A stretch of 64,000 nucleotides of DNA from Salibaculum griseiflavum (GTDB taxonomy: Bacteria > Pseudomonadota > Alphaproteobacteria > Rhodobacterales > Rhodobacteraceae): positions 32,006 to 96,005 of the forward strand of contig NZ_QETF01000011.1 in the NCBI RefSeq assembly GCF_003129565.1, given 5' to 3'. Within the stretch, counting starts at the first letter, position 1, and each line of letters opens with the position of its first letter. This document shows positions 17,664 through 27,748 of the stretch, one piece after another. Made by a program: the position numbers and the translations under genes. The notes below the pieces were generated by a model that saw only the letters and a list, made by a program, of their open reading frames with translations, had not been told where the DNA came from and made no database searches.

Positions 17664-19735
17664 TACTCGACCCCCCCGGTGATCGTGACATAGGTGAGGA
17701 TCAGGGCGATCCCGATCACCATGGCGAATGCGTAGGTAAAGACGTAGCCCGACTGCCAGCGGCCCGCGAGCCGGGTGAAGAACGGCACGATCCCGAGCGC
17801 CAGCCCGTTGATGCCTCCGTCGATGACGTTGCCGTCACCGCGCTTCCACAGGAACCGACCGATGGATTTGGCAGGCCGCACGAAGACCAGGTCATACAGC
17901 TCGTCGAAATACCACTTGTTGAGCAGGAACAGGTACAGCGGGCGCTGGTTCTCGGCCAGTTTGGCCGGCAGGTCCGGACGGCGGATATACATCTGGTAGG
18001 CGGTGGCCAGCCCGATCAGCATCGCGATGAAGGGCGACAGCTTGACCCAAGTGGGGACGTAATGCGCCTCGTGCAGGACGGTGTTTTCCGGCGCGATGTA
18101 GATGCCCGCCTCGCCCGGTGCGCTTTCCATGACGTAATGCAGTTCCGATGCCTTGGGGCTGCGCTCGGCCACGGCTTCGACCAGTTCGGCCGTCGGCTCG
18201 CCGTATTTGCCACCGAAGAACTTCACCACCTCGTTGGTCTTGCCGAAGAAGCTGGAATACCAGACCGCCCCGGCAAAGATCGCGCCGATCGCCAGAACGC
18301 CCAGCGGGATCAGCATCACATTGGGGCTTTCATGGGCGTGCTCATGCGTGTGCTTGTCGCCACGCGGCTTGCCCCAGAAGGTCATGAACATCAGGCGCCA
18401 ACTGTAGAAGCTGGTGAAGAGCGCGGCGACGACAAGCAGCCAGAAGGCATAGCCGCCCGCGCTGCCGACATAAGCGCTTTCGATCACCGCATCCTTGGAG
18501 GCGAAGCCGGCAAAACCGATCCAGCCGGTCAGCGGGATTCCCACACCGGTAATGGCCAGCGTGCCGATCATCATCGCCCAGAAAGTCTTGGGCAGCTTGT
18601 GGCGCAGCCCGCCATAGTTCCGCATGTCCTGTTCATGATGCATGCCGTGGATGACCGAACCGGCCCCCAGGAACAGCATCGCCTTGAAGAACGCATGGGT
18701 CAGCAGGTGGAACATGGCGACCGAGTAGACGCCGACGCCCGCTGCCACGAACATGTAGCCCAGCTGCGAACAGGTGGAATAGGCGATGACACGCTTGATG
18801 TCGTTCTGAACCAGCCCCACGGTGGCCGCGAAGAACGCGGTGGTGGCGCCAAGGAAAACGATGAAGCTTTGCGCATCGGGAGCGAATTCGTAGATCGGCG
18901 ACATGCGGCAGACGAGGAAGACACCGGCGGTCACCATGGTTGCGGCGTGGATCAGGGCCGACACCGGGGTCGGGCCTTCCATCGCGTCGGGCAGCCAGGT
19001 GTGCAGGATCAGCTGGGCCGATTTGCCCATGGCGCCGATAAACAGCAGGATGCCGATCAGGTTGGCCGCGTTCCATTCCGCCCAAAGGAAGGTGATCTGG
19101 GTCTGGGCCAGCTCGGGCGCGGCGGCGAAAACATCGTCGAGCTTGATCGAGTCGACGAGGAAGAAGATCGCGAAAATGCCCAGGGCAAAGCCGAAATCCC
19201 CGACGCGGTTGACCACGAAGGCCTTGATGGCGGCAGCATTGGCGGTGGGTTTCTTGTAGTAGAAGCCGATCAGCAGATACGACGCAACGCCCACGCCCTC
19301 CCAGCCGAAGAACATCTGGACGAGGTTGTCGGCGGTCACCAGCATCAGCATGGCGAAGGTAAAGAACGACAGGTAAGCAAAGAAGCGGGCCTTGTAATGC
19401 TCGCCTTCCTTGAAATTCTCGTCATGGGCCATGTAGCCGAAGGAATACAGGTGGACCAACGCGGACACCGTGGTGATGACGATCAGCATGATCGCCGTCA
19501 GCCGGTCCATGCGGATGCCCCAGGATGTGTCCAGCGTGCCCGACTGGATCCAGCGCAGGATCTCGACATGCTCGGTGGTGCCGTCGAAGGTCAGGAAGAC
19601 GATCCAGGACAGCAAAGCCGACAGGAACAAAAGCCCGGTGGCGACCCATTGGGCGGCATGTTCGCCGATCATCTTCCAGCCGAAGCCCGCGATGATGGCC
19701 CCGACAAGCGGCGCGAAGAGGAGGATGGTTTCCAT
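17663..19735 (-). CDS. nuoL: NADH-quinone oxidoreductase subunit L
   Basis: The product has 690 residues. It is the distal antiporter-like subunit of complex I, with about 16 membrane helices and the long lateral helix region near the C-terminus. Seen motifs are [43 protein letters not shown] and [16 protein letters not shown]. The His-rich stretch HTHEHAHE at about residue 460 is an insertion in a soluble loop. It lies 6 bp after nuoK. Confidence 0.96.
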   Translation of the reverse strand: METILLFAPLVGAIIAGFGWKMIGEHAAQWVATGLLFLSALLSWIVFLTFDGTTEHVEILRWIQSGTLDTSWGIRMDRLTAIMLIVITTVSALVHLYSFGYMAHDENFKEGEHYKARFFAYLSFFTFAMLMLVTADNLVQMFFGWEGVGVASYLLIGFYYKKPTANAAAIKAFVVNRVGDFGFALGIFAIFFLVDSIKLDDVFAAAPELAQTQITFLWAEWNAANLIGILLFIGAMGKSAQLILHTWLPDAMEGPTPVSALIHAATMVTAGVFLVCRMSPIYEFAPDAQSFIVFLGATTAFFAATVGLVQNDIKRVIAYSTCSQLGYMFVAAGVGVYSVAMFHLLTHAFFKAMLFLGAGSVIHGMHHEQDMRNYGGLRHKLPKTFWAMMIGTLAITGVGIPLTGWIGFAGFASKDAVIESAYVGSAGGYAFWLLVVAALFTSFYSWRLMFMTFWGKPRGDKHTHEHAHESPNVMLIPLGVLAIGAIFAGAVWYSSFFGKTNEVVKFFGGKYGEPTAELVEAVAERSPKASELHYVMESAPGEAGIYIAPENTVLHEAHYVPTWVKLSPFIAMLIGLATAYQMYIRRPDLPAKLAENQRPLYLFLLNKWYFDELYDLVFVRPAKSIGRFLWKRGDGNVIDGGINGLALGIVPFFTRLAGRWQSGYVFTYAFAMVIGIALILTYVTITGGVE

Positions 19736-19741
19736 GTCGCC

Positions 19742-20047
19742 TTAGCCTTTCATCACGTTGACGTCTTCGACGTCGATGGTGCCACGGTTGCGGAAGAAGC
19801 AGACCAGGATGGCCAGCCCGATCGCGGCCTCGGCGGCGGCGACGGTCAGAACGAACAGGGTAAAGACCTGTCCCACCATGTCTTGCAGGAAGCTGGAGAA
19901 AGCCACGAAATTGATGTTCACCGCCAGCAGCATCAGCTCGATGCTCATCAGCAGGATGATGACGTTCTTGCGGTTCAGGAACAGCCCGAAAATCCCGATG
20001 ACGAACAGGGCCGCGGCGACCGAAAGATAGTGTTCAAGTCCGATCAT
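19742..20047 (-). CDS. nuoK: NADH-quinone oxidoreductase subunit K
   Basis: The product has 101 residues, three membrane helices and the two conserved membrane Glu residues ([14 protein letters not shown] and [12 protein letters not shown]) involved in proton transfer in the membrane arm. The length is normal for NuoK. It lies 2 bp after nuoJ. Confidence 0.96.
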   Translation of the reverse strand: MIGLEHYLSVAAALFVIGIFGLFLNRKNVIILLMSIELMLLAVNINFVAFSSFLQDMVGQVFTLFVLTVAAAEAAIGLAILVCFFRNRGTIDVEDVNVMKG

Positions 20048-20049
20048 GA

Positions 20050-20658
20050 TTACAGCCCCTGCCCCGGTTTCACGTCTTTCAGTTCCATCGCCTTGGCCGG
20101 ATCGCGATACATCTGGGCCAGGATATCCTGGCGTTTGATGTGGGTGCGGTGGCGCAGGGTCAGGACGATGGCCCCGATCATGGCGACCAGCAGGATCAGC
20201 CCGGCCAGCTGGAACAGGATGAAATACTTGTCGTAGATCAGCAGGCCCAGCCCGGCGGTGTTCTGGATGCCGCCCTCGACCGGCGCGGCCAGGCGGCCCT
20301 GCGCGCCCTCGTCAAAGCCCCATGCGCCGAATGCGATGGCCAGCTGCATCAAGAGGATCACCCCGATCACCAGCGCCAGTGGCATGTATTTTGCCATTTC
20401 GGCCTTGAGCTCGGAAAAGTCGATATCCAGCATCATCACGACGAACAAGAACAGCACGGCCACCGCGCCGACATAGACGATCATCAGCAGCATCGCGATG
20501 AATTCCGCCCCCAGCAGCACGAACAGGCCCGCCGAAGACAGGAAGGCCAGGATCAGCCAGAGGACCGAATGCACGGGGTTGCGGCTGATGACGGTCATCA
20601 GCCCGCCCACGAGCGTCGTGGTCGCGAAGGCATAGAATGCCAGAACCATGGGTGTCAT
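20050..20658 (-). CDS. nuoJ: NADH-quinone oxidoreductase subunit J
   Basis: The product has 202 residues and five membrane helices. The conserved [18 protein letters not shown] segment forms the pi-bulge helix of NuoJ, next to the quinone site. The soluble C-terminus is [12 protein letters not shown]. The ATG overlaps the stop of the upstream carboxymuconolactone decarboxylase-like gene (ATGA), so translation of nuoJ depends on that unrelated gene. Confidence 0.95.
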   Translation of the reverse strand: MTPMVLAFYAFATTTLVGGLMTVISRNPVHSVLWLILAFLSSAGLFVLLGAEFIAMLLMIVYVGAVAVLFLFVVMMLDIDFSELKAEMAKYMPLALVIGVILLMQLAIAFGAWGFDEGAQGRLAAPVEGGIQNTAGLGLLIYDKYFILFQLAGLILLVAMIGAIVLTLRHRTHIKRQDILAQMYRDPAKAMELKDVKPGQGL

Positions 20659-21053
20659 GTGTCACCGTCCTTTTCCATGACGTCACTGGCGATCTCCATC
20701 GCCTTGGTCATTGCCGGAACGCCGCCGAACATGCCCGCAAGGGCGATAGTCTCGGCGACTTCCTGTTGCGTGGCCCCGGCTTCAAGCGCGTGGCGCACGG
20801 TCAGTCTGATCTGTGCCTCGGCCTGGGCGCCCATGATGGTCAGACCCTGAAGCGTCAGCAAAAGCCGCGTTTTGGAATCCAGCCCATCGGGATTGAACCC
20901 CTTGCCCATGGTCGCTTCCATCAGGTCGCGCGGCATTGTGGGAAACAGGGCCTCGAACCCTTTGGGCGTGAACGACTCGAGAGCGGGATTGAGCGCCTTC
21001 GCCCAATCCTGCCCGGCCTTCATCATGGCCTCGAAAGGGTTATCGCTGCTCAT
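20655..21053 (-). CDS. Carboxymuconolactone decarboxylase-like protein inside the nuo operon
   Basis: The product has 132 residues and is all alpha-helical by appearance. The CMD-family core is [22 protein letters not shown]...[27 protein letters not shown]. The CxxC of AhpD-type peroxidase members is missing, so it is closer to the decarboxylase-like or cofactor-free subfamily. It sits between nuoI and nuoJ with four-base ATGA overlaps on both sides, so its expression is locked to complex I. No function in NADH dehydrogenase is known to me; an assembly or quinone-related role is only a guess. Confidence 0.82.
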   Translation of the reverse strand: MSSDNPFEAMMKAGQDWAKALNPALESFTPKGFEALFPTMPRDLMEATMGKGFNPDGLDSKTRLLLTLQGLTIMGAQAEAQIRLTVRHALEAGATQQEVAETIALAGMFGGVPAMTKAMEIASDVMEKDGDT

Positions 21054-21544
21054 CGGTAGGGCGCATCCAGTTCAAGGTTGCGGGCGATCTCGGCTTCCCA
21101 GCGCTCGCCGTTCGCCAGCAGCTTTTCCTTGTCGTAGTAAAGCTCTTCGCGGGTCTCGGTCGAGAACTCGAAATTCGGCCCCTCGACGATGGCATCCACC
21201 GGGCAGGCCTCTTCGCAGAAACCGCAATAGATGCATTTCGTCATGTCGATGTCGTAGCGGGTGGTCCGGCGGCTGCCATCCTCGCGCGGCTCGGCGTCGA
21301 TGGTGATGGCCTGGGCCGGGCAGATCGCCTCGCACAGCTTGCAGGCGATGCAGCGCTCCTCGCCGTTGGGATAGCGGCGCAGGGCATGTTCCCCCCGGAA
21401 ACGGGGGCTCAGCGGCCCCTTTTCATGGGGATAGTTGATCGTCTTCTTGGGCGAGAAGAAATAGCGCAGACCCAGCTTGAACCCCTTGAGGAAGTCCACC
21501 AGCAGGAAGTATTTCGCCGCACGGGTATAGTCGATCTGGGTCAT
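21050..21544 (-). CDS. nuoI: NADH-quinone oxidoreductase subunit I
   Basis: The product has 164 residues and two [4Fe-4S] ferredoxin motifs: [16 protein letters not shown] (about 63-78) and [16 protein letters not shown] (about 102-117). They hold clusters N6a and N6b, which pass electrons toward N2 in NuoB. The N-terminal amphipathic region ([17 protein letters not shown]) contacts the membrane. I chose ATG 21544, which begins 2 bases after the nuoH stop codon. The longer frame upstream lies inside nuoH. Confidence 0.96.
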   Translation of the reverse strand: MTQIDYTRAAKYFLLVDFLKGFKLGLRYFFSPKKTINYPHEKGPLSPRFRGEHALRRYPNGEERCIACKLCEAICPAQAITIDAEPREDGSRRTTRYDIDMTKCIYCGFCEEACPVDAIVEGPNFEFSTETREELYYDKEKLLANGERWEAEIARNLELDAPYR

Positions 21545-21545
21545 G

Positions 21546-22586
21546 TCAGCCCCCCATCGCGTAACGGGCCCAGAAGGCACCGAGAATTTCGAACTTGGCC
21601 AGGAACGCCACCAGCACGACCCAGGCCAGGCTGAACGGCAGGAACACCTTCCAGCCCAGACGCATCAGCTGGTCGTAGCGGTAGCGCGGGGTGATCGCCT
21701 TCACCATCGCGAAGATGAAGAAGAAGAACACCATTTTCAGCACGAGCCACATGATCCCGTCGGGCAGGCCCGGAATGGGCGACAGCCAGCCGCCGAAGAA
21801 CAGCAGCGACACCAGCGCACACATCAGGACCACCGACAGCAATTCACCGATCATGAACAGCAGGAACGGGGTCGAGGAATACTCGACCTGGTAGCCCGCC
21901 ACCAGTTCCGATTCTGCCTCTGGCAGGTCGAAGGGCGGGCGGTTGGTTTCGGCCAGGGCCGAGATGAAGAACAGGAAGACCATCGGGAAATGTGGCAGCC
22001 AGTACCAGTTGAAGATCCCGTAATCGCCATCCTGCGCCGCGACGATCTCGCCGAAGTTCAGCGACCCCGTCGAGATGATGACACCGACGATGATCAGGCC
22101 GATCGAGACCTCGTAGGAAATCATCTGCGCAGCGGACCGCAGCGACCCGAGGAACGGATATTTCGAGTTCGACGCCCAGCCGCCCATGATGACGCCGTAG
22201 ACCTCGAGCGAGGACACGGCGAACACATAGAGGATCGCGACGTTGATGTCGGCCAGCACCCAGCCCTCGTTGAACGGGATCACCGCCCAGGCGATCACCG
22301 CCAGAACGAAGGTGATCATCGGCGCCATGAGGAAAACGAACTTGTCGGCCCCCGCGGGCACCACCACTTCCTTCAGGATATACTTGATGAAGTCGGCAAA
22401 GCTTTGCAGCAGACCGAAGGCACCGACCACGTTGGGGCCTTTGCGCATCATCACCGCGGCCCAGATCTTGCGGTCGGCATACATCAGGAAAGCCAGCGCA
22501 ACCAGCAGCGGCACCAGCACCAGAAGGCACTGGCCGATCACCAGAAGCACGATCCCGAGATTTGTGGTTGTGAAGAACTCGACCAT
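21546..22586 (-). CDS. nuoH: NADH-quinone oxidoreductase subunit H
   Basis: The product has 346 residues and eight membrane helices. Family motifs are [17 protein letters not shown] (quinone-channel loop), the FNEGWV acidic residue, and [29 protein letters not shown]. NuoH joins the membrane arm to the quinone-binding site. The start at 22586 has a GAGGGG site 7 bp upstream. The extra in-frame codons further upstream overlap the small lipoprotein gene and are unlikely to be used. Confidence 0.96.
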   Translation of the reverse strand: MVEFFTTTNLGIVLLVIGQCLLVLVPLLVALAFLMYADRKIWAAVMMRKGPNVVGAFGLLQSFADFIKYILKEVVVPAGADKFVFLMAPMITFVLAVIAWAVIPFNEGWVLADINVAILYVFAVSSLEVYGVIMGGWASNSKYPFLGSLRSAAQMISYEVSIGLIIVGVIISTGSLNFGEIVAAQDGDYGIFNWYWLPHFPMVFLFFISALAETNRPPFDLPEAESELVAGYQVEYSSTPFLLFMIGELLSVVLMCALVSLLFFGGWLSPIPGLPDGIMWLVLKMVFFFFIFAMVKAITPRYRYDQLMRLGWKVFLPFSLAWVVLVAFLAKFEILGAFWARYAMGG

Positions 22587-22596
22587 TGATGTCCCC

Positions 22597-22971
22597 TCAG
22601 ACCGTTGGGATGCCGTTTCGCGCGCATTCGGCGACGACAACCTCGGCGTCAATCGTTCTTAGCCCATCCGGCAAGGCCGGGGAAATCGTGTAGACCGCGT
22701 CCCCCGTCCAGAGCCTGCCGTCCTGTTCGATCTGCGTGCGGACATGGCGGGCAAAGCCGTATCCGCGGATCAAAGCGTATTGTGCAGCGGCGCATTCCGC
22801 ATAGCGCGCGACCTGCTCGCGGCTTTCCGGATTTTCCACGCGGACGTCGAAATTCACCAGGTCACCGTCCAGCAAGCGGGTGTCGACCCCCGCGTAGCGC
22901 ATGGCGCCCGGCTGGGCCGTGCTTTCGCACCCCGCCAGCGCCATCGCTGCTATGAGCCCCGCCCGCTTCAT
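22597..22971 (-). CDS. Small predicted lipoprotein between nuoG and nuoH
   Basis: The product has 124 residues and I do not recognise the family. It starts with a lipoprotein signal ([15 protein letters not shown], lipobox LAGC), then a compact domain with two Cys pairs candidates (AECAAAQY and VVAECARNG) and an N-proximal [19 protein letters not shown]. It begins 4 bp after the nuoG stop and ends 10 bp before nuoH, so it is clearly part of the operon. The product should be anchored in the periplasmic leaflet. Nuo operons of this bacterial family are known to contain unidentified frames; an assembly role would be speculation. Confidence 0.75.
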   Translation of the reverse strand: MKRAGLIAAMALAGCESTAQPGAMRYAGVDTRLLDGDLVNFDVRVENPESREQVARYAECAAAQYALIRGYGFARHVRTQIEQDGRLWTGDAVYTISPALPDGLRTIDAEVVVAECARNGIPTV

Positions 22972-22975
22972 GACC

Positions 22976-24961
22976 TTATTCCGCCGCCATCCGCGCAGTG
23001 GCCCGCGCCTTGGCATCCGCCGAAAGCTGGGCCATCAATTCGCTGGCCCGCGCGATCGGGTTGGTCAGGTAGAAGTCCTTGATCACGTTGCGGAAATCGG
23101 CCTTGCCCAGCGTGCCACGCTTGAGGGGCTTCCAATCGTTTTCCGGCACTTCGTCGATCGCTTCCAGATGCGGCACCTCGGCGACCAGCGCCTGCCGCAG
23201 CTGGGCCAGGGTGTCCCAGGGCTGGGTCGCGTCCAGTTCCGCGGACAGCGCCCGCAGGATCGCCCAGTTTTCCTTGGCCTCGCCCGGCGCGAACCCGGCG
23301 CGCAGCGCCAGTTGCGGGCGCCCTTCCGTGTTCACGAACAGGCCTTGTTCCTCGGTATAGGCGGCGCCGGGCAGGATCACGTCGGCGCGGTGCGCGCCAC
23401 GGTCGCCATGGCTGCCCTGGTAAATCACGAAAGCGCCATCGGCGATCTCGATCTCATCCGCACCAAGGTTATAGACCACGTCGGCACCGTCGATATCGGC
23501 CATGCCGTTCGGGGCCACGGCGCCAACGTCCATCGCGCCCACGCGGCCGGCAGCGGTGTGGAGCACCAGCATCCGGCCCGATAGGCCCATCGCGGCGGCC
23601 AGCACGGCCTCGCCATCGGCTTCGTTCAGGGCGCCCTGACCGACGATGACAATCGTATCGTCGTCGACCCTGGCCGCATCCAGCGCCGCCCGATCCGTGC
23701 CAAGATGGTCATACTCATATGTCAGATCGACGCCGGCGCCGATCAGCGAGACCTGCGCCCCCGACAGCCACGCCTTGCGGATGCGGGCATTGAGAACCGG
23801 TGCTTCCTCGCGCGGGTTGGTGCCGACCAGCAGGATCGATTTCGCGGTGTCGATCTCCTCGATGGCGACATTGCCGACATAGGCAGACCGGTTCCCGGCG
23901 GGCAGTTTCGCCCCATCGGTACGGGATTCCACGACACCGCCCTGCCCTTCGATCAGTTGCTTGAGGCCGTAGGCGGCCTCGACCGGGGTCAGATCACCGA
24001 CCAGACCGGCCAGTTTCGATGCGCCCTTGATCTTGTCGGCGGCCACAGCCAAGGCCTCGGGCCAGGTCGCGGCGCGCAGCTTGCCGTTTTCACGCACGTA
24101 AGGACGGTCCAGCCGTTGGCGGCGCAGGCCATCCCAGACGAAACGCGTCTTGTCGGAAATCCATTCCTCGTTCACGCCATCATGGTTGCGCGGCAGGAAG
24201 CGCATCACTTCGCGCCCCTTGGTGTCGACGCGGATATTGCTGCCCAGCGCATCCATCACGTCGATGGATTCGGTCTTGGTCAGCTCCCACGGACGGGCGG
24301 TGAAGGCGTAAGGCTTCGACACCAATGCGCCCACCGGGCACAGGTCGATGATGTTGCCCTGCAGGTTCGAATCCAGTGTCTCGCCCAGATAGGCGGTGAT
24401 CTCGGCATCTTCGCCACGGCCGGTCTGGCCCATCTGGTGAATGCCGGCGACCTCGGTTGTGAAGCGCACGCAGCGGGTGCAGGAAATGCAGCGCGTCATG
24501 TGGGTTTCGACCAGCGGGCCGAGATCCAGATCGTCCACCGCGCGCTTGGGTTCGCGGAAGCGGCTGAAATCCACACCATAGGCCATGGCCTGGTCCTGCA
24601 GGTCGCATTCGCCGCCCTGGTCACAGATCGGGCAATCCAGCGGATGGTTGATCAGCAGGAATTCCATCACCCCCTCGCGGGCCTTCTTGACCATGGGCGA
24701 ATTGGTTTTCACGACCGGCGGCTGACCTTCCGGCCCCGGGCGCAGATCCTTTACCTGCATCGCACAGGACGCGGCCGGTTTGGGCGGGCCACCGACAACC
24801 TCGACCAGGCACATGCGGCAATTGCCGGCAATGGACAGGCGTTCGTGGTAGCAGAAGCGCGGGATTTCGATGCCGGCCTCTTCGCAGGCCTGGATGAGCG
24901 TCATCGCTCCGGGCACCTCGATTTCCTGACCGTCGATAATGACCTTGCGCAGATCGGACAT
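22976..24961 (-). CDS. nuoG: NADH-quinone oxidoreductase subunit G
   Basis: The product has 661 residues. An N-terminal [2Fe-2S] ferredoxin domain ([18 protein letters not shown]) is followed by the HxxxCxxC region ([18 protein letters not shown]), a [4Fe-4S] motif ([10 protein letters not shown]) and a molybdopterin-oxidoreductase-like domain without cofactor. NuoG carries the electron chain from NuoF/E toward NuoI. The second of two in-frame ATGs is preferred because AGGGAA precedes it at a proper distance. The length is typical of the short alphaproteobacterial form. Confidence 0.96.
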   Translation of the reverse strand: MSDLRKVIIDGQEIEVPGAMTLIQACEEAGIEIPRFCYHERLSIAGNCRMCLVEVVGGPPKPAASCAMQVKDLRPGPEGQPPVVKTNSPMVKKAREGVMEFLLINHPLDCPICDQGGECDLQDQAMAYGVDFSRFREPKRAVDDLDLGPLVETHMTRCISCTRCVRFTTEVAGIHQMGQTGRGEDAEITAYLGETLDSNLQGNIIDLCPVGALVSKPYAFTARPWELTKTESIDVMDALGSNIRVDTKGREVMRFLPRNHDGVNEEWISDKTRFVWDGLRRQRLDRPYVRENGKLRAATWPEALAVAADKIKGASKLAGLVGDLTPVEAAYGLKQLIEGQGGVVESRTDGAKLPAGNRSAYVGNVAIEEIDTAKSILLVGTNPREEAPVLNARIRKAWLSGAQVSLIGAGVDLTYEYDHLGTDRAALDAARVDDDTIVIVGQGALNEADGEAVLAAAMGLSGRMLVLHTAAGRVGAMDVGAVAPNGMADIDGADVVYNLGADEIEIADGAFVIYQGSHGDRGAHRADVILPGAAYTEEQGLFVNTEGRPQLALRAGFAPGEAKENWAILRALSAELDATQPWDTLAQLRQALVAEVPHLEAIDEVPENDWKPLKRGTLGKADFRNVIKDFYLTNPIARASELMAQLSADAKARATARMAAE

Positions 24962-25132
24962 GGGCATTTCCCTGTAGCCGTTTGCGTCCCGGACAGCCGA
25001 AAGCCGACCCGGGGCGGTTGCAGGGCGTTCTAACGCGGGATGCCTTGGTATGCCAGCGCGAACCGGCCAAAAATCCGGGAAAATTCCGCGTGGATCGGGG
25101 GTATTACGTGAGTGATTTTGTCGGAAACCGCC

Positions 25133-25528
25133 CTAGCGCAGCAAACGTCCAATCTGGGAACCCGCCGCGATCTCGCGACGACCCACGTCGCAATAAGTTT
25201 CGGGCTGGCCTACAACGGCGCCCATATCCGCCAGTCGCGCCCGGGCGATGGCCTCCAGGCGCTCGGCCTCCTGCTTGTTGTCGATATAGGCATCGACCTC
25301 GTCCCGGCTGTAGCCGATGTCGAGCGCATGGCGTTCAAGAGACAAGAGGAATCCCAGGCCGCGCAGCATGCGTGCATGGATATCATCGCATACCTCGCTG
25401 ATCTCGTAGGCGATCCCGGTGTCGATCAGACCCTCGGTAATGAACGGCACCTCGCTCAGCGGCGGTTTCGCGGCCAAAGGGGTCGCGGAGAGGGTCAGGC
25501 CAAGAGCCAGGGCGGGAATCGGGTTCAT
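25133..25528 (-). CDS. Exported DUF5333-like protein of the nuo cluster
   Basis: The product has 131 residues with a clear signal peptide (MNPIPALALGLTLSATPLAA, cleavage near residue 20). It is followed by a helical domain with two Cys (SEVCDDIHARM and QPETYCDVGRREIA) that could form a disulfide in the periplasm. The sequence resembles DUF5333, a family I associate with Rhodobacteraceae nuo regions; this assignment is from memory and needs a profile search. It lies upstream of nuoG by about 170 bp and downstream of the DUF3291-like gene. The function is unknown. Confidence 0.72.
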   Translation of the reverse strand: MNPIPALALGLTLSATPLAAKPPLSEVPFITEGLIDTGIAYEISEVCDDIHARMLRGLGFLLSLERHALDIGYSRDEVDAYIDNKQEAERLEAIARARLADMGAVVGQPETYCDVGRREIAAGSQIGRLLR

Positions 25529-25642
25529 GTCGATTAGCCTCTTTCCAATCAGGACAGCTTCGGCCCGTCCGTTGCCCAAGAGGTCGCCCTTGCGCGACTG
25601 ATATTCAATAGCGAGACAAGGATCCGGCCCGAAACGGCGGAT

Positions 25643-26113
25643 TCAGGCGCAGGTCCGGGCCTTCCACATCTCGGCTTGCGGCAGGTCGGCCCACCCGAAA
25701 GCACGATCACTGGGGCCGTTCTTTTTGAGGTCATCCAGCCGGTCCAGCGCCTCGTCCAATGTCGGCCGATGCCCCTCGTCCACCCACCACATCACGAAAT
25801 GCTGATCCCCCATCAACTCGAACCACTCGCGACGGCGGTCATAGAACTGCTTGTGAATCGTGCCGAAGACGAACCGTTCAAGGCTTTCCACGTCTGCCCA
25901 CACGGTCAGGTTCGACACGTATTGCGGGTCGCCGTCGATCTTGGCCTCGGTATTGCCGGTGCCCGGCTCGCCCGACCCTTCCATCATCCAGACAAAGCCC
26001 GGCATCCGTTTGCCCAGGCCGTTCACCCGGTCCAGATTGTCCATGAAGTCCTTGACGCGGGGGTCATCCGTGGGGGCCAGAAGGCGGCCAACGTTCAGTT
26101 CGGCAAGGTGCAT
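25643..26113 (-). CDS. DUF3291-domain protein
   Basis: The product has 156 residues. The pattern HLAELNVGRLLAPTDDPRVKDFMDNLDRVN, then GFVWMMEG, NLTVWADVESLERFVF, HKQFYDRRREWFE and FVMWWVDEGHRPTLDEAL matches the DUF3291 family. This is a ferredoxin-like fold related to antibiotic-monooxygenase/dimeric alpha-beta barrel proteins. No enzymatic role is established. The start at 26113 follows AAGGAGA by 7 bp. A strong hairpin separates it from nuoF, so it may be read only in part together with the nuo genes. Confidence 0.82.
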   Translation of the reverse strand: MHLAELNVGRLLAPTDDPRVKDFMDNLDRVNGLGKRMPGFVWMMEGSGEPGTGNTEAKIDGDPQYVSNLTVWADVESLERFVFGTIHKQFYDRRREWFELMGDQHFVMWWVDEGHRPTLDEALDRLDDLKKNGPSDRAFGWADLPQAEMWKARTCA

Positions 26114-26162
26114 GGGCAGGTCTCCTTGGGTCCGAACCTGCCCCACGCGGCGCCAATTGAAA

Positions 26163-26183
26163 AGGGCGGCCAGAGGCCGCCCT
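26163..26183 (-). terminator. Hairpin after nuoF
   Basis: Perfect 9-bp stem (AGGGCGGCC / GGCCGCCCT) with a 3-nt loop. On the minus strand it is followed by TTTCAATT. It may reduce read-through from nuoF into the DUF3291, DUF5333 and nuoG genes, since the operon clearly continues. Confidence 0.55.
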
Positions 26184-26204
26184 GTCCCGTCGATCTACCG
26201 CGGT

Positions 26205-27485
26205 CTATTCCGCCGCGATGGCCTTGCCCTTTACGCGGTCTTCGATCTCGTCGCGGAAATTGCGGATCAAGCCCTGGATCGGCCAGGCCGCCGCGTCGCC
26301 CAGCGCGCAGATGGTGTGGCCTTCGACCTGCTTGGTCACGTCCCACAGCATGTCGATTTCCTCGACGCTGGCCTCGCCTTTCACCAGGCGATCCATGACC
26401 CGCATCATCCAGCCGGTGCCTTCGCGGCACGGCGTGCACTGGCCGCAGCTTTCATGCTTGTAGAATTTCGACAGCCGCCAGATCGCCTTGATCATGTCGG
26501 TCGACTTGTCCATCACGATCACAGCCGCGGTGCCCAGGCCCGAGCCCAGCTCGCCGCGCAGGTAGTCGAAATCCATGATCGCATCTTTCATGTTCTCGCC
26601 GCGCACGCAGGGCACGGAAGACCCACCGGGGATAACCGCCTTGAGGTTGTCCCAGCCGCCACGAATGCCGCCGCAATGCTTGTCGATCAGCTCTTCGAAG
26701 GAGATCGACATCGCCTCTTCGACGACGCAGGGGTTGTTCACATGACCCGAGATCGCGAACAGCTTGGTGCCCGCGTTGTTCTGGCGGCCGAAGCCCGCGA
26801 ACCAGTCCGGCCCACGGCGCAGGATCGTCGGCACGACGGCAATCGATTCGACATTGTTGACGGTGGTCGGACAGCCATAGAGGCCGGCCCCCGCCGGGAA
26901 GGGCGGCTTCATCCGGGGCATGCCCTTCTTGCCTTCGAGGCTTTCAAGCAGCGCGGTTTCCTCGCCGCAGATATACGCCCCTGCCCCGTGATGGAGATAA
27001 AGGTCGAAATCCCAATCGCTGCCGGCGGCGTTCTTGCCAAGCAAGCCCGCGTCATAGGCTTCGTCGATCGCGGCCTGAAGCGCCTCGCGCTCGCGGATAT
27101 ATTCGCCGCGGATATAGATGTAGCAGGCATGGGCATTCATTGCGAAAGACGCGATCAGGCATCCCTCGATCAGCGTATGCGGATCATGGCGCATGATTTC
27201 GCGGTCCTTGCAGGTGCCCGGTTCGGATTCATCGGCATTGACCACAAGATAGGCGGGACGCCCATCGCTTTCCTTGGGCATGAAGGACCATTTCAACCCG
27301 GTCGGGAAACCGGCGCCGCCACGGCCGCGCAGGCCGCTCGCCTTCATCTGATCGATGATCCAGTCGCGGCCTTTCTGGATGATCCCGGCAGTGCCGTCCC
27401 AATGACCACGGGCCTGGGCACCTTTCAGTGTCCGGTCATGCATGCCGTAGATATTGGTGAAGATGCGGTCTTTGTCTGCAAGCAT
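26205..27485 (-). CDS. nuoF: NADH-quinone oxidoreductase subunit F
   Basis: The product has 426 residues. An NADH-binding [13 protein letters not shown] (about 61-73) and an FMN-site [20 protein letters not shown] stretch ([16 protein letters not shown]) are followed by the [4Fe-4S] N3 motif [11 protein letters not shown] (about 348-358). NuoF is the NADH entry point of complex I. The chosen start at 27485 gives the usual MLADKDRIF beginning; a longer frame overlaps the small DUF5337 gene. The C-terminus is normal. Confidence 0.97.
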   Translation of the reverse strand: MLADKDRIFTNIYGMHDRTLKGAQARGHWDGTAGIIQKGRDWIIDQMKASGLRGRGGAGFPTGLKWSFMPKESDGRPAYLVVNADESEPGTCKDREIMRHDPHTLIEGCLIASFAMNAHACYIYIRGEYIREREALQAAIDEAYDAGLLGKNAAGSDWDFDLYLHHGAGAYICGEETALLESLEGKKGMPRMKPPFPAGAGLYGCPTTVNNVESIAVVPTILRRGPDWFAGFGRQNNAGTKLFAISGHVNNPCVVEEAMSISFEELIDKHCGGIRGGWDNLKAVIPGGSSVPCVRGENMKDAIMDFDYLRGELGSGLGTAAVIVMDKSTDMIKAIWRLSKFYKHESCGQCTPCREGTGWMMRVMDRLVKGEASVEEIDMLWDVTKQVEGHTICALGDAAAWPIQGLIRNFRDEIEDRVKGKAIAAE

Positions 27486-27522
27486 GGGCGGGTTCCCTAT
27501 CTTGCCCCTACGCGGGGCACCG

Positions 27523-27741
27523 TCATTTGTCGCGGGTCTTTTGCCAGAGTTTGAACGTGACAACCAGACACCAAATGAACCCCGCCAGCGCAAAGAGCGT
27601 CAACAGCACGACATAGCGGGGGGCAAGACCCAGCGTGTCGACAATCGCAGGGGCGAATATGGACAGAAGCGCCGAGGCCACCATCACGAGTGCGACCCGG
27701 CGGCCGGTAGCGGCGATGGCGTCTCTGTCCTTATCGGCCAA
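27523..27741 (-). CDS. Small two-helix membrane protein (DUF5337-like)
   Basis: The product has 72 residues with a charged N-terminus ([15 protein letters not shown]), two membrane helices (about 17-38 and 43-65) and a basic end (KLWQKTRDK). It resembles the DUF5337 family, which I associate with the nuo cluster of Rhodobacteraceae; the name is from memory. It sits 37 bp before nuoF. A role in complex I stability or assembly is possible but untested. Confidence 0.7.
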   Translation of the reverse strand: MADKDRDAIAATGRRVALVMVASALLSIFAPAIVDTLGLAPRYVVLLTLFALAGFIWCLVVTFKLWQKTRDK

Positions 27742-27748
27742 GTCGGTC

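Noticed and set aside
18062..20236. Open frame of 724 codons opposite nuoL, nuoK and nuoJ
   Set aside because: Same kind of antisense shadow; it shows no motif and spans several real genes.
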